Notes: a model not told the origin generated them from the sequence alone. A stretch of 9,325 nt of DNA from Actinomycetes bacterium (GCA_023451855.1 JAEXXY010000434.1:1-9325), one strand, 5' to 3'; positions 1 through 6,723 are shown, numbered from the stretch's first letter. Numbers and translations are program-made.

Positions 1-1194
1 GTCGGAGGTCGCCGCCGTGGCGAGCACCTTGACGAGGCCACCGACGGCCCGCACCACGCCGCCGACCACCGCCGCGAACGGGGCCGCGCCCGGCACGAGC
101 CCGAGCCCGCTCGCGGCGATGGTGACGAGGTTGGTGTAGAGGTCCACGAGGTCGTGCCAGCGCGACGGGTCGGCCAGATGCGTGCCGCCGTGCGTCGAGG
201 CGACGAACACGGCGTTGTCCACCGTTGCGCCCCAACCGGACCCGGGAAGGACCTCCTCGATGAACGACCGCGTCACGAGACCGCCGCGGCTGTGCGTCAC
301 GACGTCGAAGACGATGTCGTCGCGCACCCCCGGCACCCGCAGCCGGTCGAGCAGGTCCCGGGCGTTCTGCCCCGGGTCGAGGCTCAGGGTGCGGTGGTCG
401 TAGCCGACGACGGCGTCGTACGCGTCGACGAGGGTTCGCACGAACCCACCCGCCCCCGGCGCCAGCGACAGTGCCCCGAACGCGCCGGCCGTCGAGGAAA
501 AGGTGCCGTGGACGAGCAGCAGGACGCGCGGTGTGCGGTCCGTCGGCAGCGGGACCGCGGCGAGCGTGTCGACGGGCTGCCAGGCCTCGAGTGGCTCACC
601 CGTGACGTGGATGAGGCCGGTGCGCGTCGAGGCCTCGAGGTGGTCGACGACGTGGCCGAGCAGCGGCGCGGCGAAGCGCAGCACGATCGCCTCCGCCGCC
701 CCGTGGACGAGGTCGCCGATGAGGCCTCGATCGGCGGCCGGTGCATCGACGCCGCGGGTCACCCCACCACCACGAGGAGCCCCTCCCCGGGGCGGGTGCG
801 GCGGACGCACCGGTTGCACGTCGATGCGGAAGCTCACGGTGCGCGGCCCGTCGCCGAGGTCGCGCGTGCGTTCGGCGGGCAGGTGCCAGGACCAGACGCC
901 GTCGCGTTCGACGAGGACGACCGCGTCCTCGTCCGGGGCTACGTCGACGTCGACGGCCACCGTTCCCACCCGGGTGGAGGCGGAAGGGTCCAGGTCACGG
1001 GTCACGCTCGGGGACAGCGCGATCCGCTGCACCACGTCGAACTCGTCGCCCTGCAGGGCAGCGACGACGCCCTCCTTGCGCGCCGCGTCCGACGACGGCA
1101 ACGGCAGGTCGCGGGTGCGGTCGGGCACGGGGACGGCGTCGTAACCAGGTGGCGTGTGAACGCGCACTCCCCCACCGAAGGACGCGGACGGCAT
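1..1194 (-). CDS. alpha/beta hydrolase (lipase/esterase-like), C-terminus cut by window edge
   Basis: The reading frame is open from an ATG at 1194 to the window edge, giving 398 residues without a stop. A GGAGGTGA Shine-Dalgarno lies about 9 nt upstream and fixes the start. Residues 1-130 are rich in charged and beta-prone stretches and look like a separate N-terminal domain; 130-155 is a Pro/Gly-rich linker. The hydrolase core begins near 220 with LLLVHGTFSS (226-233, the oxyanion-hole strand) and has the nucleophile elbow THSRGG (300-305, Ser302) after a hydrophobic strand, FDVVT. A later STHGGTHLADP segment (333-342) also fits lipase-like folds. The Asp and His of the triad were not assigned and may lie beyond the edge. 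There is no signal peptide, so the product is probably cytoplasmic. The substrate cannot be told. The fold is well supported; the function is only an inference from the elbow motif. Confidence 0.8.
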   Translation of the reverse strand, partial: MPSASFGGGVRVHTPPGYDAVPVPDRTRDLPLPSSDAARKEGVVAALQGDEFDVVQRIALSPSVTRDLDPSASTRVGTVAVDVDVAPDEDAVVLVERDGVWSWHLPAERTRDLGDGPRTVSFRIDVQPVRPPHPPRGGAPRGGGVTRGVDAPAADRGLIGDLVHGAAEAIVLRFAAPLLGHVVDHLEASTRTGLIHVTGEPLEAWQPVDTLAAVPLPTDRTPRVLLLVHGTFSSTAGAFGALSLAPGAGGFVRTLVDAYDAVVGYDHRTLSLDPGQNARDLLDRLRVPGVRDDIVFDVVTHSRGGLVTRSFIEEVLPGSGWGATVDNAVFVASTHGGTHLADPSRWHDLVDLYTNLVTIAASGLGLVPGAAPFAAVVGGVVRAVGGLVKVLATAATSD

Positions 1195-1448
1195 TCCTGG
1201 CTCACCTCCGAGACGGACCTGCTCCTTGCCACGGTAGAGCCGCGACGGGTCGCTTTGATACGGATCGCGCCAACTGCCTGCCACCGCGAGCCGAGGTGCG
1301 CGAAAAGCGGTTGCGGACCTGCGGGTGGCCGCGCCAGTCTCTACCCGAGCGCGGCGGCACACGGCCGTCCACACCGACCCAAGGAGGGTGACATGTCCAT
1401 CACGGTCCCGGGCACGCCTGCCCAGTTCACTTCTTCCTTGGAGTTCCC
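1195..1448. other. divergent intergenic region between hydrolase and RIO kinase
   Basis: This 254-bp spacer separates the two divergent genes, so it should carry two promoters. I looked for -35/-10 pairs on both strands and found none with good hexamers and normal spacing. Its main content is the leader-like ORF starting at 1393 with its AAGGAGG ribosome-binding site at 1381-1387. Confidence 0.6.
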
Positions 1449-1503
1449 TTGTCTTTCAAAGCATTCCACGAGGACGAGTACGAGGTTCTCGATCCTCGGC
1501 TGA
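1393..1503 (+). CDS. possible 36-residue leader ORF upstream of and overlapping the RIO kinase
   Basis: An ATG at 1393 follows AAGGAGG (1381-1387) with a 5-nt spacer, the best Shine-Dalgarno in the window. It opens a 36-codon frame that stops at 1501-1503, overlapping the first 55 bp of the kinase in a different frame. The peptide starts MSITVPGTPAQF, is rich in Ser and Thr, and has no recognisable domain. It could be a translated leader that couples or regulates kinase translation. It could also be the true N-terminus if a frameshift or sequence error joins the frames, or a strong SD with no product. Nothing in the peptide itself shows it is made. Confidence 0.35.
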   Translation: MSITVPGTPAQFTSSLEFPCLSKHSTRTSTRFSILG

Positions 1504-2357
1504 CCGCCGGCCGGCCTTCCGACCTCGACGTCCACCAGTTCGCCGTCGACACCGACCCCGACGGGCCCCCCGAGGGCGAGCGGTGGTCGTCCTGGGACGG
1601 CGCGACCCACGGTCCGAAACCGCGACCCGACTGGGTCATCACCGACCTCGGGGCCGTCGAGTCCGACCTCGGCGTCCTCAAGACCGGCAAGGAGGCCGAC
1701 GTCCACCTCGTGCGGCGGTGGGTGCCGGGCTCTGCCGAGCGTGACGTGCTCATGGCCGGCAAGCGCTACCGGTCGAGCAAGAACCGCCTCTTCCACCGCG
1801 ACTCGGGCTACCTCGAGGGGCGGCGCGTGCGGAAGTCGCGCGAGACCCGGGCCATCCGCACCCGCACCTCGTTCGGCAAGGAGCTGATCAGCGGCCTCTG
1901 GGCCTTCGCCGAGTTCGAGACGCTGGTGCGGCTCTGGGACGAGGGGCTGCCGGTCCCCTACCCGGTGCAGATGTCCGACGACGAGATGCTGATGGAGTTC
2001 ATCGGCTCTCCCGACGGGCAGGCCGCACCGCGCCTCGCGCAGACCCGCCCGGACCCGGAGCTGCTGCCGGTGCTCTTCGAGCAGCTGCGCGAGGCGATGC
2101 TGCGGCTGGCCGAGCTCGGTTGGGCGCACGGCGACCTGTCGCCGTACAACGTGCTCCTCGAGGGTGAGGGCGAGGCCTCGCGCCTGGTCCTCATCGACTG
2201 GCCTCAGGTCGTCGACGTCATCGGCAACCCGCACGGCCCGGAGTTCCTCGAACGCGACGCGCGCAACATGGGCGGCTGGTTCACCCGTCGCGGCTTCGAG
2301 GTGGACCACGGACTGCTCTTCGGCGACCTCATGGCCGCCGCGACGTCCCGCTGGTGA
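1449..2357 (+). CDS. RIO-family serine/threonine protein kinase
   Basis: This is a 302-residue atypical protein kinase of the RIO (RIO1-like) family, which transfers phosphate from ATP to Ser/Thr. RIO1 acts in small-subunit ribosome maturation in archaea and eukaryotes; bacterial roles are poorly known. Landmarks are the nucleotide loop KTGKEADVH (78-86, RIO type rather than GxGxxG), the ATP-binding Lys in AGKRYR (K105), the hinge MLMEFIG (180-186), the catalytic loop HGDLSPYNVLL (D229 and N234) and the metal-binding LIDWPQVV (D250). All catalytic residues are present, so it should be active. Length is normal for bacterial members. The first 50 residues are acidic and family-variable. The start is a TTG with GGAG at 1440-1443 and a 5-nt spacer; no other start exists between the upstream TGA (1389) and the kinase domain. 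The unusual start and the overlapping leader ORF make the exact N-terminus less certain than the function. Confidence 0.9.
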   Translation: MSFKAFHEDEYEVLDPRLTAGRPSDLDVHQFAVDTDPDGPPEGERWSSWDGATHGPKPRPDWVITDLGAVESDLGVLKTGKEADVHLVRRWVPGSAERDVLMAGKRYRSSKNRLFHRDSGYLEGRRVRKSRETRAIRTRTSFGKELISGLWAFAEFETLVRLWDEGLPVPYPVQMSDDEMLMEFIGSPDGQAAPRLAQTRPDPELLPVLFEQLREAMLRLAELGWAHGDLSPYNVLLEGEGEASRLVLIDWPQVVDVIGNPHGPEFLERDARNMGGWFTRRGFEVDHGLLFGDLMAAATSRW

Positions 2358-2380
2358 CACCGCCAGGGACGGTCCGGCCC

Positions 2381-2413
2381 GGCGGGGCCACGCGTTCGTG
2401 GCGTGGCCCCGCC
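2381..2413. terminator. bidirectional hairpin between convergent genes
   Basis: There is a perfect 13-bp inverted repeat: GGCGGGGCCACGC at 2381-2393 and its complement at 2401-2413, with a 7-nt loop. It lies 23 bp after the RIO kinase stop and 25 bp before the nitroreductase stop, so it can end transcription from both sides. There is no U-tract, which is common for actinobacterial terminators. Confidence 0.75.
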
Positions 2414-2438
2414 CGTGGCCGCCCGCTCGCGCGGCGCG

Positions 2439-3119
2439 TCAGCCCACGGCGTCGGTGAGGAAGTCCGCCGGGTGGCCGAACTTGCCCGAGTGCACGAACT
2501 CCTCGAGCGGCAGGCGCGAGCGCGGGAGCCGGGCCCGGGTACGCACCCAGTCGGGCATCTGCTCGTCCTCGCCGCCCCGGGCGGGCAGCCCCAGCGCGAT
2601 GCCGGTCGTCACGGCCCAGTGGCGCGGCACGGCGAACGCCTCCGTGGCGGCGCGGTGGTCGAAGCCGCCGAACTGACGCACCTGCAGGCCCATCGAGCGG
2701 GCCTGAACCGTTATGTGGGCGACGGCCTGGCCGAGGTCGAACATCGCGTAGTCGCTGTAGGAGACCTCGTGGTCCTCGTCGGTGGCCACCTGGTGCAACG
2801 TGAAGACGATCGCCGACGCCGACGGTGCCCACACGCGGTTCGGCGGGGTCAGCACCTCGAGCATCGCCTCGTGGGTGGCGTCGCCGCGCCGGCCGACGAT
2901 GAAGCCCCACGGCTGGGAGTTGCCCGCGGACGGCGCCCACCGGGCCGCCTCGAGGATGGCCCGGAGCGCGTCGGGCGACAGCTCGTGCTCGCGGTCGTAG
3001 ACCATGACGCTCTCGCGGTCGCGCAGCAGCGGCGTCAGCACCTCGGGCTGGGCCGTCGTCGCGTGCGACGCCGCCGGACGCCCCGGCGTCACCGTCTCGT
3101 CACTGCTCTGCTCGCTCAC
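2439..3119 (-). CDS. nitroreductase-family FMN oxidoreductase
   Basis: This is a 226-residue flavoprotein of the nitroreductase family: FMN-dependent, NAD(P)H-using, usually a cytoplasmic dimer. Features seen are the FMN-phosphate RESVMVYD segment (35-42; the family has an RxSxRxF-type motif, partly altered here), the FMN/substrate signature APSAGNSQPW (62-71), the dimer-helix region YAMFDLGQAVAHI followed by ARSMGL (124-144), and a C-terminal RSRLPLEEFVH segment (201-210). The first 28 residues are a low-complexity, Ser/Thr-rich extension. The start is a GTG at 3119 with a purine-rich GGAGAGGA about 10 nt upstream. The gene is convergent with the RIO kinase and separated from upstream proS by a hairpin, so it is probably transcribed alone. 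The physiological substrate (nitroaromatic, quinone, enone or other) cannot be deduced. Confidence 0.9.
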   Translation of the reverse strand: MSEQSSDETVTPGRPAASHATTAQPEVLTPLLRDRESVMVYDREHELSPDALRAILEAARWAPSAGNSQPWGFIVGRRGDATHEAMLEVLTPPNRVWAPSASAIVFTLHQVATDEDHEVSYSDYAMFDLGQAVAHITVQARSMGLQVRQFGGFDHRAATEAFAVPRHWAVTTGIALGLPARGGEDEQMPDWVRTRARLPRSRLPLEEFVHSGKFGHPADFLTDAVG

Positions 3120-3181
3120 GCGTCCACCGTCCTCTCCACCACCTCAACGACGCCGCACGCCGGGACCTTCCCCGGCGGGGC

Positions 3182-3218
3182 GTGACGGCGCCCACGAAGG
3201 GGCGCCGGCGGGTGTCAC
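3182..3218 (-). terminator. nested hairpin downstream of proS
   Basis: An inner 7-bp stem (GGCGCCC at 3187-3193 with GGGCGCC at 3200-3206, 6-nt loop) is flanked by a 5-bp outer stem (GTGAC at 3182-3186 with GTCAC at 3214-3218) across a 7-nt one-sided bulge. It begins about 13 nt after the proS stop (3232) and lies 62 bp before the nitroreductase start. It probably ends proS transcription and isolates the two genes. No U-tract follows. Confidence 0.5.
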
Positions 3219-3231
3219 GGACCCTCGCCGG

Positions 3232-4641
3232 TCAGTACGCGCGCCCCACGACGGCGAGGACACCGTCCGCGTCCTCTGCGTCGGGTACCGACCCGTCGGG
3301 CATCGTCAGGCAGCGCACCGTGACGGCCGACGCGGCCAAGCGCGCCTCACCGTCGACGCCGAGGCTCGCCCACGGGATCGTGGCCCAGCCGGTGCGGGCG
3401 GCCTCGAGGGCGTCCTCGACCGTCGTCACCGCACGCGTGCCCGAGTCGCGACGCGCGAGCGCCTCGGCGTAGAGGGCGTCGTGGTCCTCGTCGAGCGCCG
3501 CCGTCACCGCCGGTACGAGCGCGCCGAGCGACACCGGCGTCTTGCCGCCGGCCACCCGACGCACGAGCGTGACCGACCCCTCGGCGAGGTCGCGCGGACC
3601 CACCTCCACCCGCACCGGGATGCCCTTGAGCTCGGCGTCGACGGCTCGTCGTCCGAAGGCGGTGTCGGTGCGGTCGTCGAGCTCGGCCCGGACACCGGCG
3701 GCGAGGAGGTCGGCCACGACCTGGCGGGCCGCCTCGGCCACACCCTCACCGTCCTTGACGACCATGACGAGCGCCTGCACGGGCGCGAGCCGCGGCGGCA
3801 GCCGCAGGCCGGCGTCGTCGCCGTGGCCCATGATGAGGCCCCCGAGCATCCGCGTCGAGGTGCCCCACGACGTCGTCCAGCACAGCTCCTGCCGGCCCTG
3901 CTCGGACAGGTAGGTGATGTCGAACGCCCGGGCGAAGTTCTGGCCGAGCTCGTGGCTCGTGCCCATCTGCAAGGCCTTGCCGTCACGCATCATCGACTCC
4001 AGCGCAAGGGTGTTCGTCGCGCCGGCGAACCGCTCGCGCGCGGTCTTGACACCGAGCACCACGGGCAGCGCGAGCGTCTCGCGCATGAACGCCGCGTAGA
4101 CGTCGGCGTGGATCCGCCGGGCGTAGGCGCGTGCGTCCTGCTCCGAGGCATGGGCCGTGTGCCCCTCCTGCCAGAGGAACTCGCTGGTGCGCAGGAAGAT
4201 TCGCGGGCGCAGCTCCCACCGCACGACGTTGGCCCACTGGTTGAGCAGCAGCGGCAGGTCGCGGTAGCTCTGCGTCCACTTGGCCATGTACTCGCCGATG
4301 ACGGTCTCGGACGTCGGGCGCACGACCACCGGCTCCTCGAGCTGCTTGCCACCGGCGTGCGTCACGACGGCGAGCTCGGGGCTGAACCCCTCGACGTGCT
4401 CGGCCTCGCGCTTGAGGTAGGACTCGGGGATGAACAGCGGGAAGTAGGCGTTGCGGGCGCCGGCCTCCTTGATGCGCCGGTCCATGTCGGCCTGCATCCG
4501 CTCCCAGATCGCGTAGCCGTAAGGTCGCACGACCATGGTGCCGCGTACCGGGCCGTTGTCGGCCAGCTCCGCCTTGGCGACCACGTCCTGGTACCAACGG
4601 GGGAAGTCCTGCGACTGCGGGGTCAGCACGCTCTTGGGCAT
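3232..4641 (-). CDS. proS: prolyl-tRNA synthetase, archaeal/eukaryotic type
   Basis: This class II synthetase charges tRNA-Pro with proline using ATP, in the cytoplasm (EC 6.1.1.15). At 469 residues it is the short archaeal/eukaryotic form (ProS type 3), lacking the roughly 180-residue editing insertion of typical bacterial ProS. Motif 1 region is VRPYGYAIWERM (38-49), the TSE loop is RPTSET (108-113), motif 2 is RWELRPRIFLRTSEFLWQEGH (141-161), and motif 3 is GGLIMGHGDDAGLRLPPR (267-284). The anticodon-binding domain spans about 287-380. The C-terminal domain ends in Tyr469, as in this subfamily, where the terminal Tyr packs near the active site. This domain has a single Cys (C444), so the usual four-Cys zinc site is gone. 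There is no clear SD; a TAGGAT hexamer sits 7 nt before the ATG, so the transcript may be leaderless. The Tat protein gene ends 27 bp upstream, so read-through is possible. Confidence 0.96.
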   Translation of the reverse strand: MPKSVLTPQSQDFPRWYQDVVAKAELADNGPVRGTMVVRPYGYAIWERMQADMDRRIKEAGARNAYFPLFIPESYLKREAEHVEGFSPELAVVTHAGGKQLEEPVVVRPTSETVIGEYMAKWTQSYRDLPLLLNQWANVVRWELRPRIFLRTSEFLWQEGHTAHASEQDARAYARRIHADVYAAFMRETLALPVVLGVKTARERFAGATNTLALESMMRDGKALQMGTSHELGQNFARAFDITYLSEQGRQELCWTTSWGTSTRMLGGLIMGHGDDAGLRLPPRLAPVQALVMVVKDGEGVAEAARQVVADLLAAGVRAELDDRTDTAFGRRAVDAELKGIPVRVEVGPRDLAEGSVTLVRRVAGGKTPVSLGALVPAVTAALDEDHDALYAEALARRDSGTRAVTTVEDALEAARTGWATIPWASLGVDGEARLAASAVTVRCLTMPDGSVPDAEDADGVLAVVGRAY

Positions 4642-4648
4642 GCGCTCG

Positions 4649-4654
4649 ATCCTA
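4649..4654 (-). promoter_or_regulatory. candidate -10 (TAGGAT) for a leaderless proS transcript
   Basis: On the minus strand TAGGAT is followed by exactly 7 nt and then the proS ATG (4641). This spacing puts the transcription start on or next to the start codon. The -35 region would overlap the end of the upstream gene and shows no good hexamer. No convincing SD competes with this reading. Confidence 0.45.
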
Positions 4655-4668
4655 GGTGTCGTGCACGC

Positions 4669-5616
4669 TCAGGCGTCGCGGGCCTCGCGGATCGTCGCGC
4701 GCAGGAACGCCTGCCACGCCTCGACGCCGTCGGAAAGCTCGCCGACGCCCCCGTGGTCGCGCAGGATCGCCGTCGTGGCATCGCGGGTCGGGCCGTCCAG
4801 CTCGCCCGTGGTCCGCACCCCCGAGCGCCCCCACACGTGCACGCACATCGCCTGGACGGCCTGCACCTGCGCGCCCGAGCGCGGGATGAGCCGCGGCACC
4901 CCGCCGGGGCCGAAGCGTCCGCTGTCGACATGGATGTGGTTGGAGTGCGACGCGTCGAACAGGTAGGTCAGCACGTCCGCGAAGTGCAGGTGCAGGCCGG
5001 CGGCCACCTGCCAGTACGTGCGCAGCCGCCGCCGCACCTCGGCTGCGGTGTCGTCGCGCCAACGGTCGTAGCGCAGCGAGGCGACGTCGGAGCCACCGGC
5101 GCGCAGGCGGGCGATGTCGAGCGCCTGCCCGGAGTGGTGCCACGAGGTACCCGTGCCCTGGGTCCACCCGCCGTAGGAGTGCAGCGCGTCGGGCCGCTGG
5201 CCGGTCAGCGTGCGGTGCGTCGTCATCCACGCGGCGAGCGTGGCCGCGAAGGCGTCCTGCACGTAGTACGGGGTCGCCCGCCCGTCGACCTCGTAGACGT
5301 GCGTGGCTCCACCGATCGTGGTGCGGCGCCGGAGCGTCGCCCGGTCGAGCGCCACCGGGTGCGCCCGCGACTCGGGGGTCATCGTCACGGGTTGGTCGGG
5401 TCCGGTCGCCGAGGCCAGGGCCCACCCACCGCCGGCCACCGCGGCAGCGCCGAGGCCGCCGAGCACGAGGACTCCCCGGCGCGTCAGGCGCAGCGGCGGT
5501 TCGCCGCTCGGTGCCATCCGGCCCCCGCCCGACGGCCGCGGTCCCGGCACGGGAGGCCGCGGTCGGCGCGTCTCGGACATCGTCACCATCCCAGTCTCAC
5601 CCGAGCGAGGCCTCAC
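4669..5616 (-). CDS. Tat-exported extensin-like / M15-like peptidoglycan peptidase
   Basis: This is a 315-residue predicted exported protein. A twin-arginine signal is visible: LTRRGVLVLGG (44-54) followed by a hydrophobic Ala/Gly-rich stretch to about 70. The catalytic-like domain holds GTSWHHSGQALDIARL (156-171), matching the S-x-H-x(6)-D zinc pattern of extensin-like_C and VanY/M15 peptidases (His160/161, Asp167). It also has SHSNHIHVDSG (223-232), which supplies the HxH pair (His227, His229). These folds bind zinc and in M15 cleave D-Ala-containing peptidoglycan stems; the substrate here is inferred. Residues 245-315 form a helical C-terminal region with no function I recognise. The GTG at 5616 has a GGTGAGG SD, but an ATG at 5580 (residue 13) is also possible, shortening the long Pro-rich N-region. 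It ends 27 bp before proS and is divergent from the sigma-factor gene. Confidence 0.75.
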   Translation of the reverse strand: MRPRSGETGMVTMSETRRPRPPVPGPRPSGGGRMAPSGEPPLRLTRRGVLVLGGLGAAAVAGGGWALASATGPDQPVTMTPESRAHPVALDRATLRRRTTIGGATHVYEVDGRATPYYVQDAFAATLAAWMTTHRTLTGQRPDALHSYGGWTQGTGTSWHHSGQALDIARLRAGGSDVASLRYDRWRDDTAAEVRRRLRTYWQVAAGLHLHFADVLTYLFDASHSNHIHVDSGRFGPGGVPRLIPRSGAQVQAVQAMCVHVWGRSGVRTTGELDGPTRDATTAILRDHGGVGELSDGVEAWQAFLRATIREARDA

Positions 5617-5674
5617 CGGGAAACCTCACCCCCGCGTGGCGCGTCCGAAATGTCCGTGTGCCTGCCGAGCAGTT

Positions 5675-5721
5675 GTCGCGATGTCTCGTCGCGATGTCAC
5701 AGTCGGCGGCCGTCGCGTGTC
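5675..5721 (+). repeat. three near-identical GTCGCG(A)TGTC repeats in the sigma-factor promoter
   Basis: GTCGCGATGTC occurs at 5675-5685 and again at 5688-5698, a period of 13 bp. A third copy lacking one A, GTCGCGTGTC, lies at 5712-5721. The TGTC end of copy 2 begins the predicted -35 element, and the TGTC end of copy 3 is the predicted -10. The array could be an operator or a duplicated set of promoter half-sites; with so short a repeat, chance in GC-rich DNA is not excluded. Confidence 0.6.
5695..5721 (+). promoter_or_regulatory. predicted ECF41-type autoregulatory promoter
   Basis: TGTCACA at 5695-5701 is followed by 16 nt and then TGTC at 5718-5721. The ECF41 promoter consensus, as I recall it, is TGTCACA, a 16-nt spacer and CGTC, so the -35 is exact and the -10 differs at one base. 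It lies upstream of the ECF41 sigma gene in the right orientation, leaving a leader of about 75 nt. This is the only TGTCACA I noticed on either strand of the window. Confidence 0.7.
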
Positions 5722-5802
5722 CACCCGGTGAAAACCCGCACCGGACGCTGCGATGATCGCCGTACGCGGCCGACGACCACACGGACCCCGAGGTGATGAC
5801 CG

Positions 5803-6723
5803 ATGACGACGCTCCCGACGCCGGACCGCTCCACGGGTGAGGCGGTCGACCCGCGCCACGCGGCGACCGTCGTCTTCGAGCAGCACCGCGGCTCGCTCGT
5901 CGGCGCCGCCTACCGGATCCTGTCGAGCCACAGCGACGCCGAGGACGTCGTGCAGGAGGCGTGGCTGCGGTGGCGAGACGTCGACCTCGACACCATCGAC
6001 GAGCCACGCGCCTACCTGCTGACCGTGACGACGCGTCTGGCCCTCAACAGGATCCGCCAGCTGCGCTCACGTCGGGAGGCCTACGTCGGACCGTGGCTGC
6101 CCGAGCCCGTCGCCACCGACCCCCGCGACGACGGGGCAGCCGCCGCCGAGCTCGCCGACGACGTGTCGATGGCGATGCTCATCGTGCTGGAGTCGCTCAG
6201 CCCCCTCGAACGGGCCGCCTTCGTGCTGACCGAGGTGTTCGGGATGCCGGCACCGGAGGTCGCGACGACGCTCGACCGCTCCCCCGCCGCCGTGCGCCAG
6301 CTCGTGCACCGCGCCCGGTCGCACGTCGAGGCCCGTCGTCCGCGCAGCGTCGTCGACGCGTCGCGCCACCGCAAGGTCGTCGAGCGCTTCCTCGCCGCGG
6401 CGACGAGCGGCGACGTCGAGGGCCTCTTCGAGGTGCTCGCCCCGGACGTCACCCTCGTCAGCGACGGTGGCGGCATCCGCAAGGCGGCCCTGCGCCCGAT
6501 CCACGGCGCCGACAAGGTCGCACGGTGGCTCGTCGCCGTCGGGAGCAGGCCCGAGGCGCAGCTCGTCACCGGCGCCGAGCTGCGGGTCGTCAACGGCGAG
6601 GACGCGGTCGTGTTCCTCACGGCTGAGGGCGTCGACTCCGTGTGGTTCCTCACCGTCGAGGGTGACCGAGCCGTCGCCCTGCACGGCGTGCGCAACCCGG
6701 AGAAGCTGCACGCCGTCACCTGA
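5803..6723 (+). CDS. sigJ: ECF41-family sigma factor with fused SnoaL-like domain (SigJ-like)
   Basis: This is a 306-residue extracytoplasmic-function sigma factor that directs RNA polymerase to a small regulon. Sigma region 2 spans about 24-90 (DAEDVVQEAWLRW at 45-57, then the YLLTVTTRLALNRI helix). The inter-domain linker has WLPEP (98-102), an ECF41 hallmark. Sigma region 4 spans about 122-178 (LSPLERAAFVL at 132-142 and the recognition helix SPAAVRQLVHRAR at 160-172). A C-terminal SnoaL/NTF2-like domain runs from about 186 to 303 and carries the two other ECF41 signatures, DGGG (221-224) and NPEKL (298-302, usually NPDKL). In this group the fused domain replaces an anti-sigma factor and both restrains and assists the sigma core. 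The ATG at 5803 has GAGGTGA 6-7 nt upstream. A near-consensus ECF41 promoter upstream suggests positive autoregulation. No COE-type partner gene is in the window. The symbol follows the similar mycobacterial SigJ. Confidence 0.93.
   Translation: MTTLPTPDRSTGEAVDPRHAATVVFEQHRGSLVGAAYRILSSHSDAEDVVQEAWLRWRDVDLDTIDEPRAYLLTVTTRLALNRIRQLRSRREAYVGPWLPEPVATDPRDDGAAAAELADDVSMAMLIVLESLSPLERAAFVLTEVFGMPAPEVATTLDRSPAAVRQLVHRARSHVEARRPRSVVDASRHRKVVERFLAAATSGDVEGLFEVLAPDVTLVSDGGGIRKAALRPIHGADKVARWLVAVGSRPEAQLVTGAELRVVNGEDAVVFLTAEGVDSVWFLTVEGDRAVALHGVRNPEKLHAVT

Noticed and set aside
1254..1260. TTTGATA as a -10 element for the RIO kinase or leader ORF
   Set aside because: The nearest TTGCCA-like -35 is 22-23 nt away, outside normal spacing, and no other support was seen.
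1389..1448. In-frame N-terminal extension of the RIO kinase upstream of TTG
   Set aside because: The frame is open back to a TGA at 1389 but has no ATG, GTG or TTG in it, and the His/Pro-rich translation does not look like kinase sequence.
154..1503. A 449-codon plus-strand open frame
   Set aside because: It is antisense to the hydrolase, has an Arg/Asp-rich composition typical of GC-rich shadow frames, and shows no domain. Only its last 36 codons, with their own SD, are kept as a possible leader ORF.
1341..2360. A 339-codon minus-strand open frame
   Set aside because: It is the complement of the RIO kinase, whose catalytic motifs are intact on the plus strand.
3004..5796. A 930-codon plus-strand open frame
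   Set aside because: It runs antisense through nitroreductase, proS and the Tat protein, three genes with clear motifs; its translation is low-complexity and matches nothing.
6067..6719. Minus-strand open frames of 212 and 214 codons
   Set aside because: Both are antisense to the ECF41 sigma factor and have shadow-frame composition.
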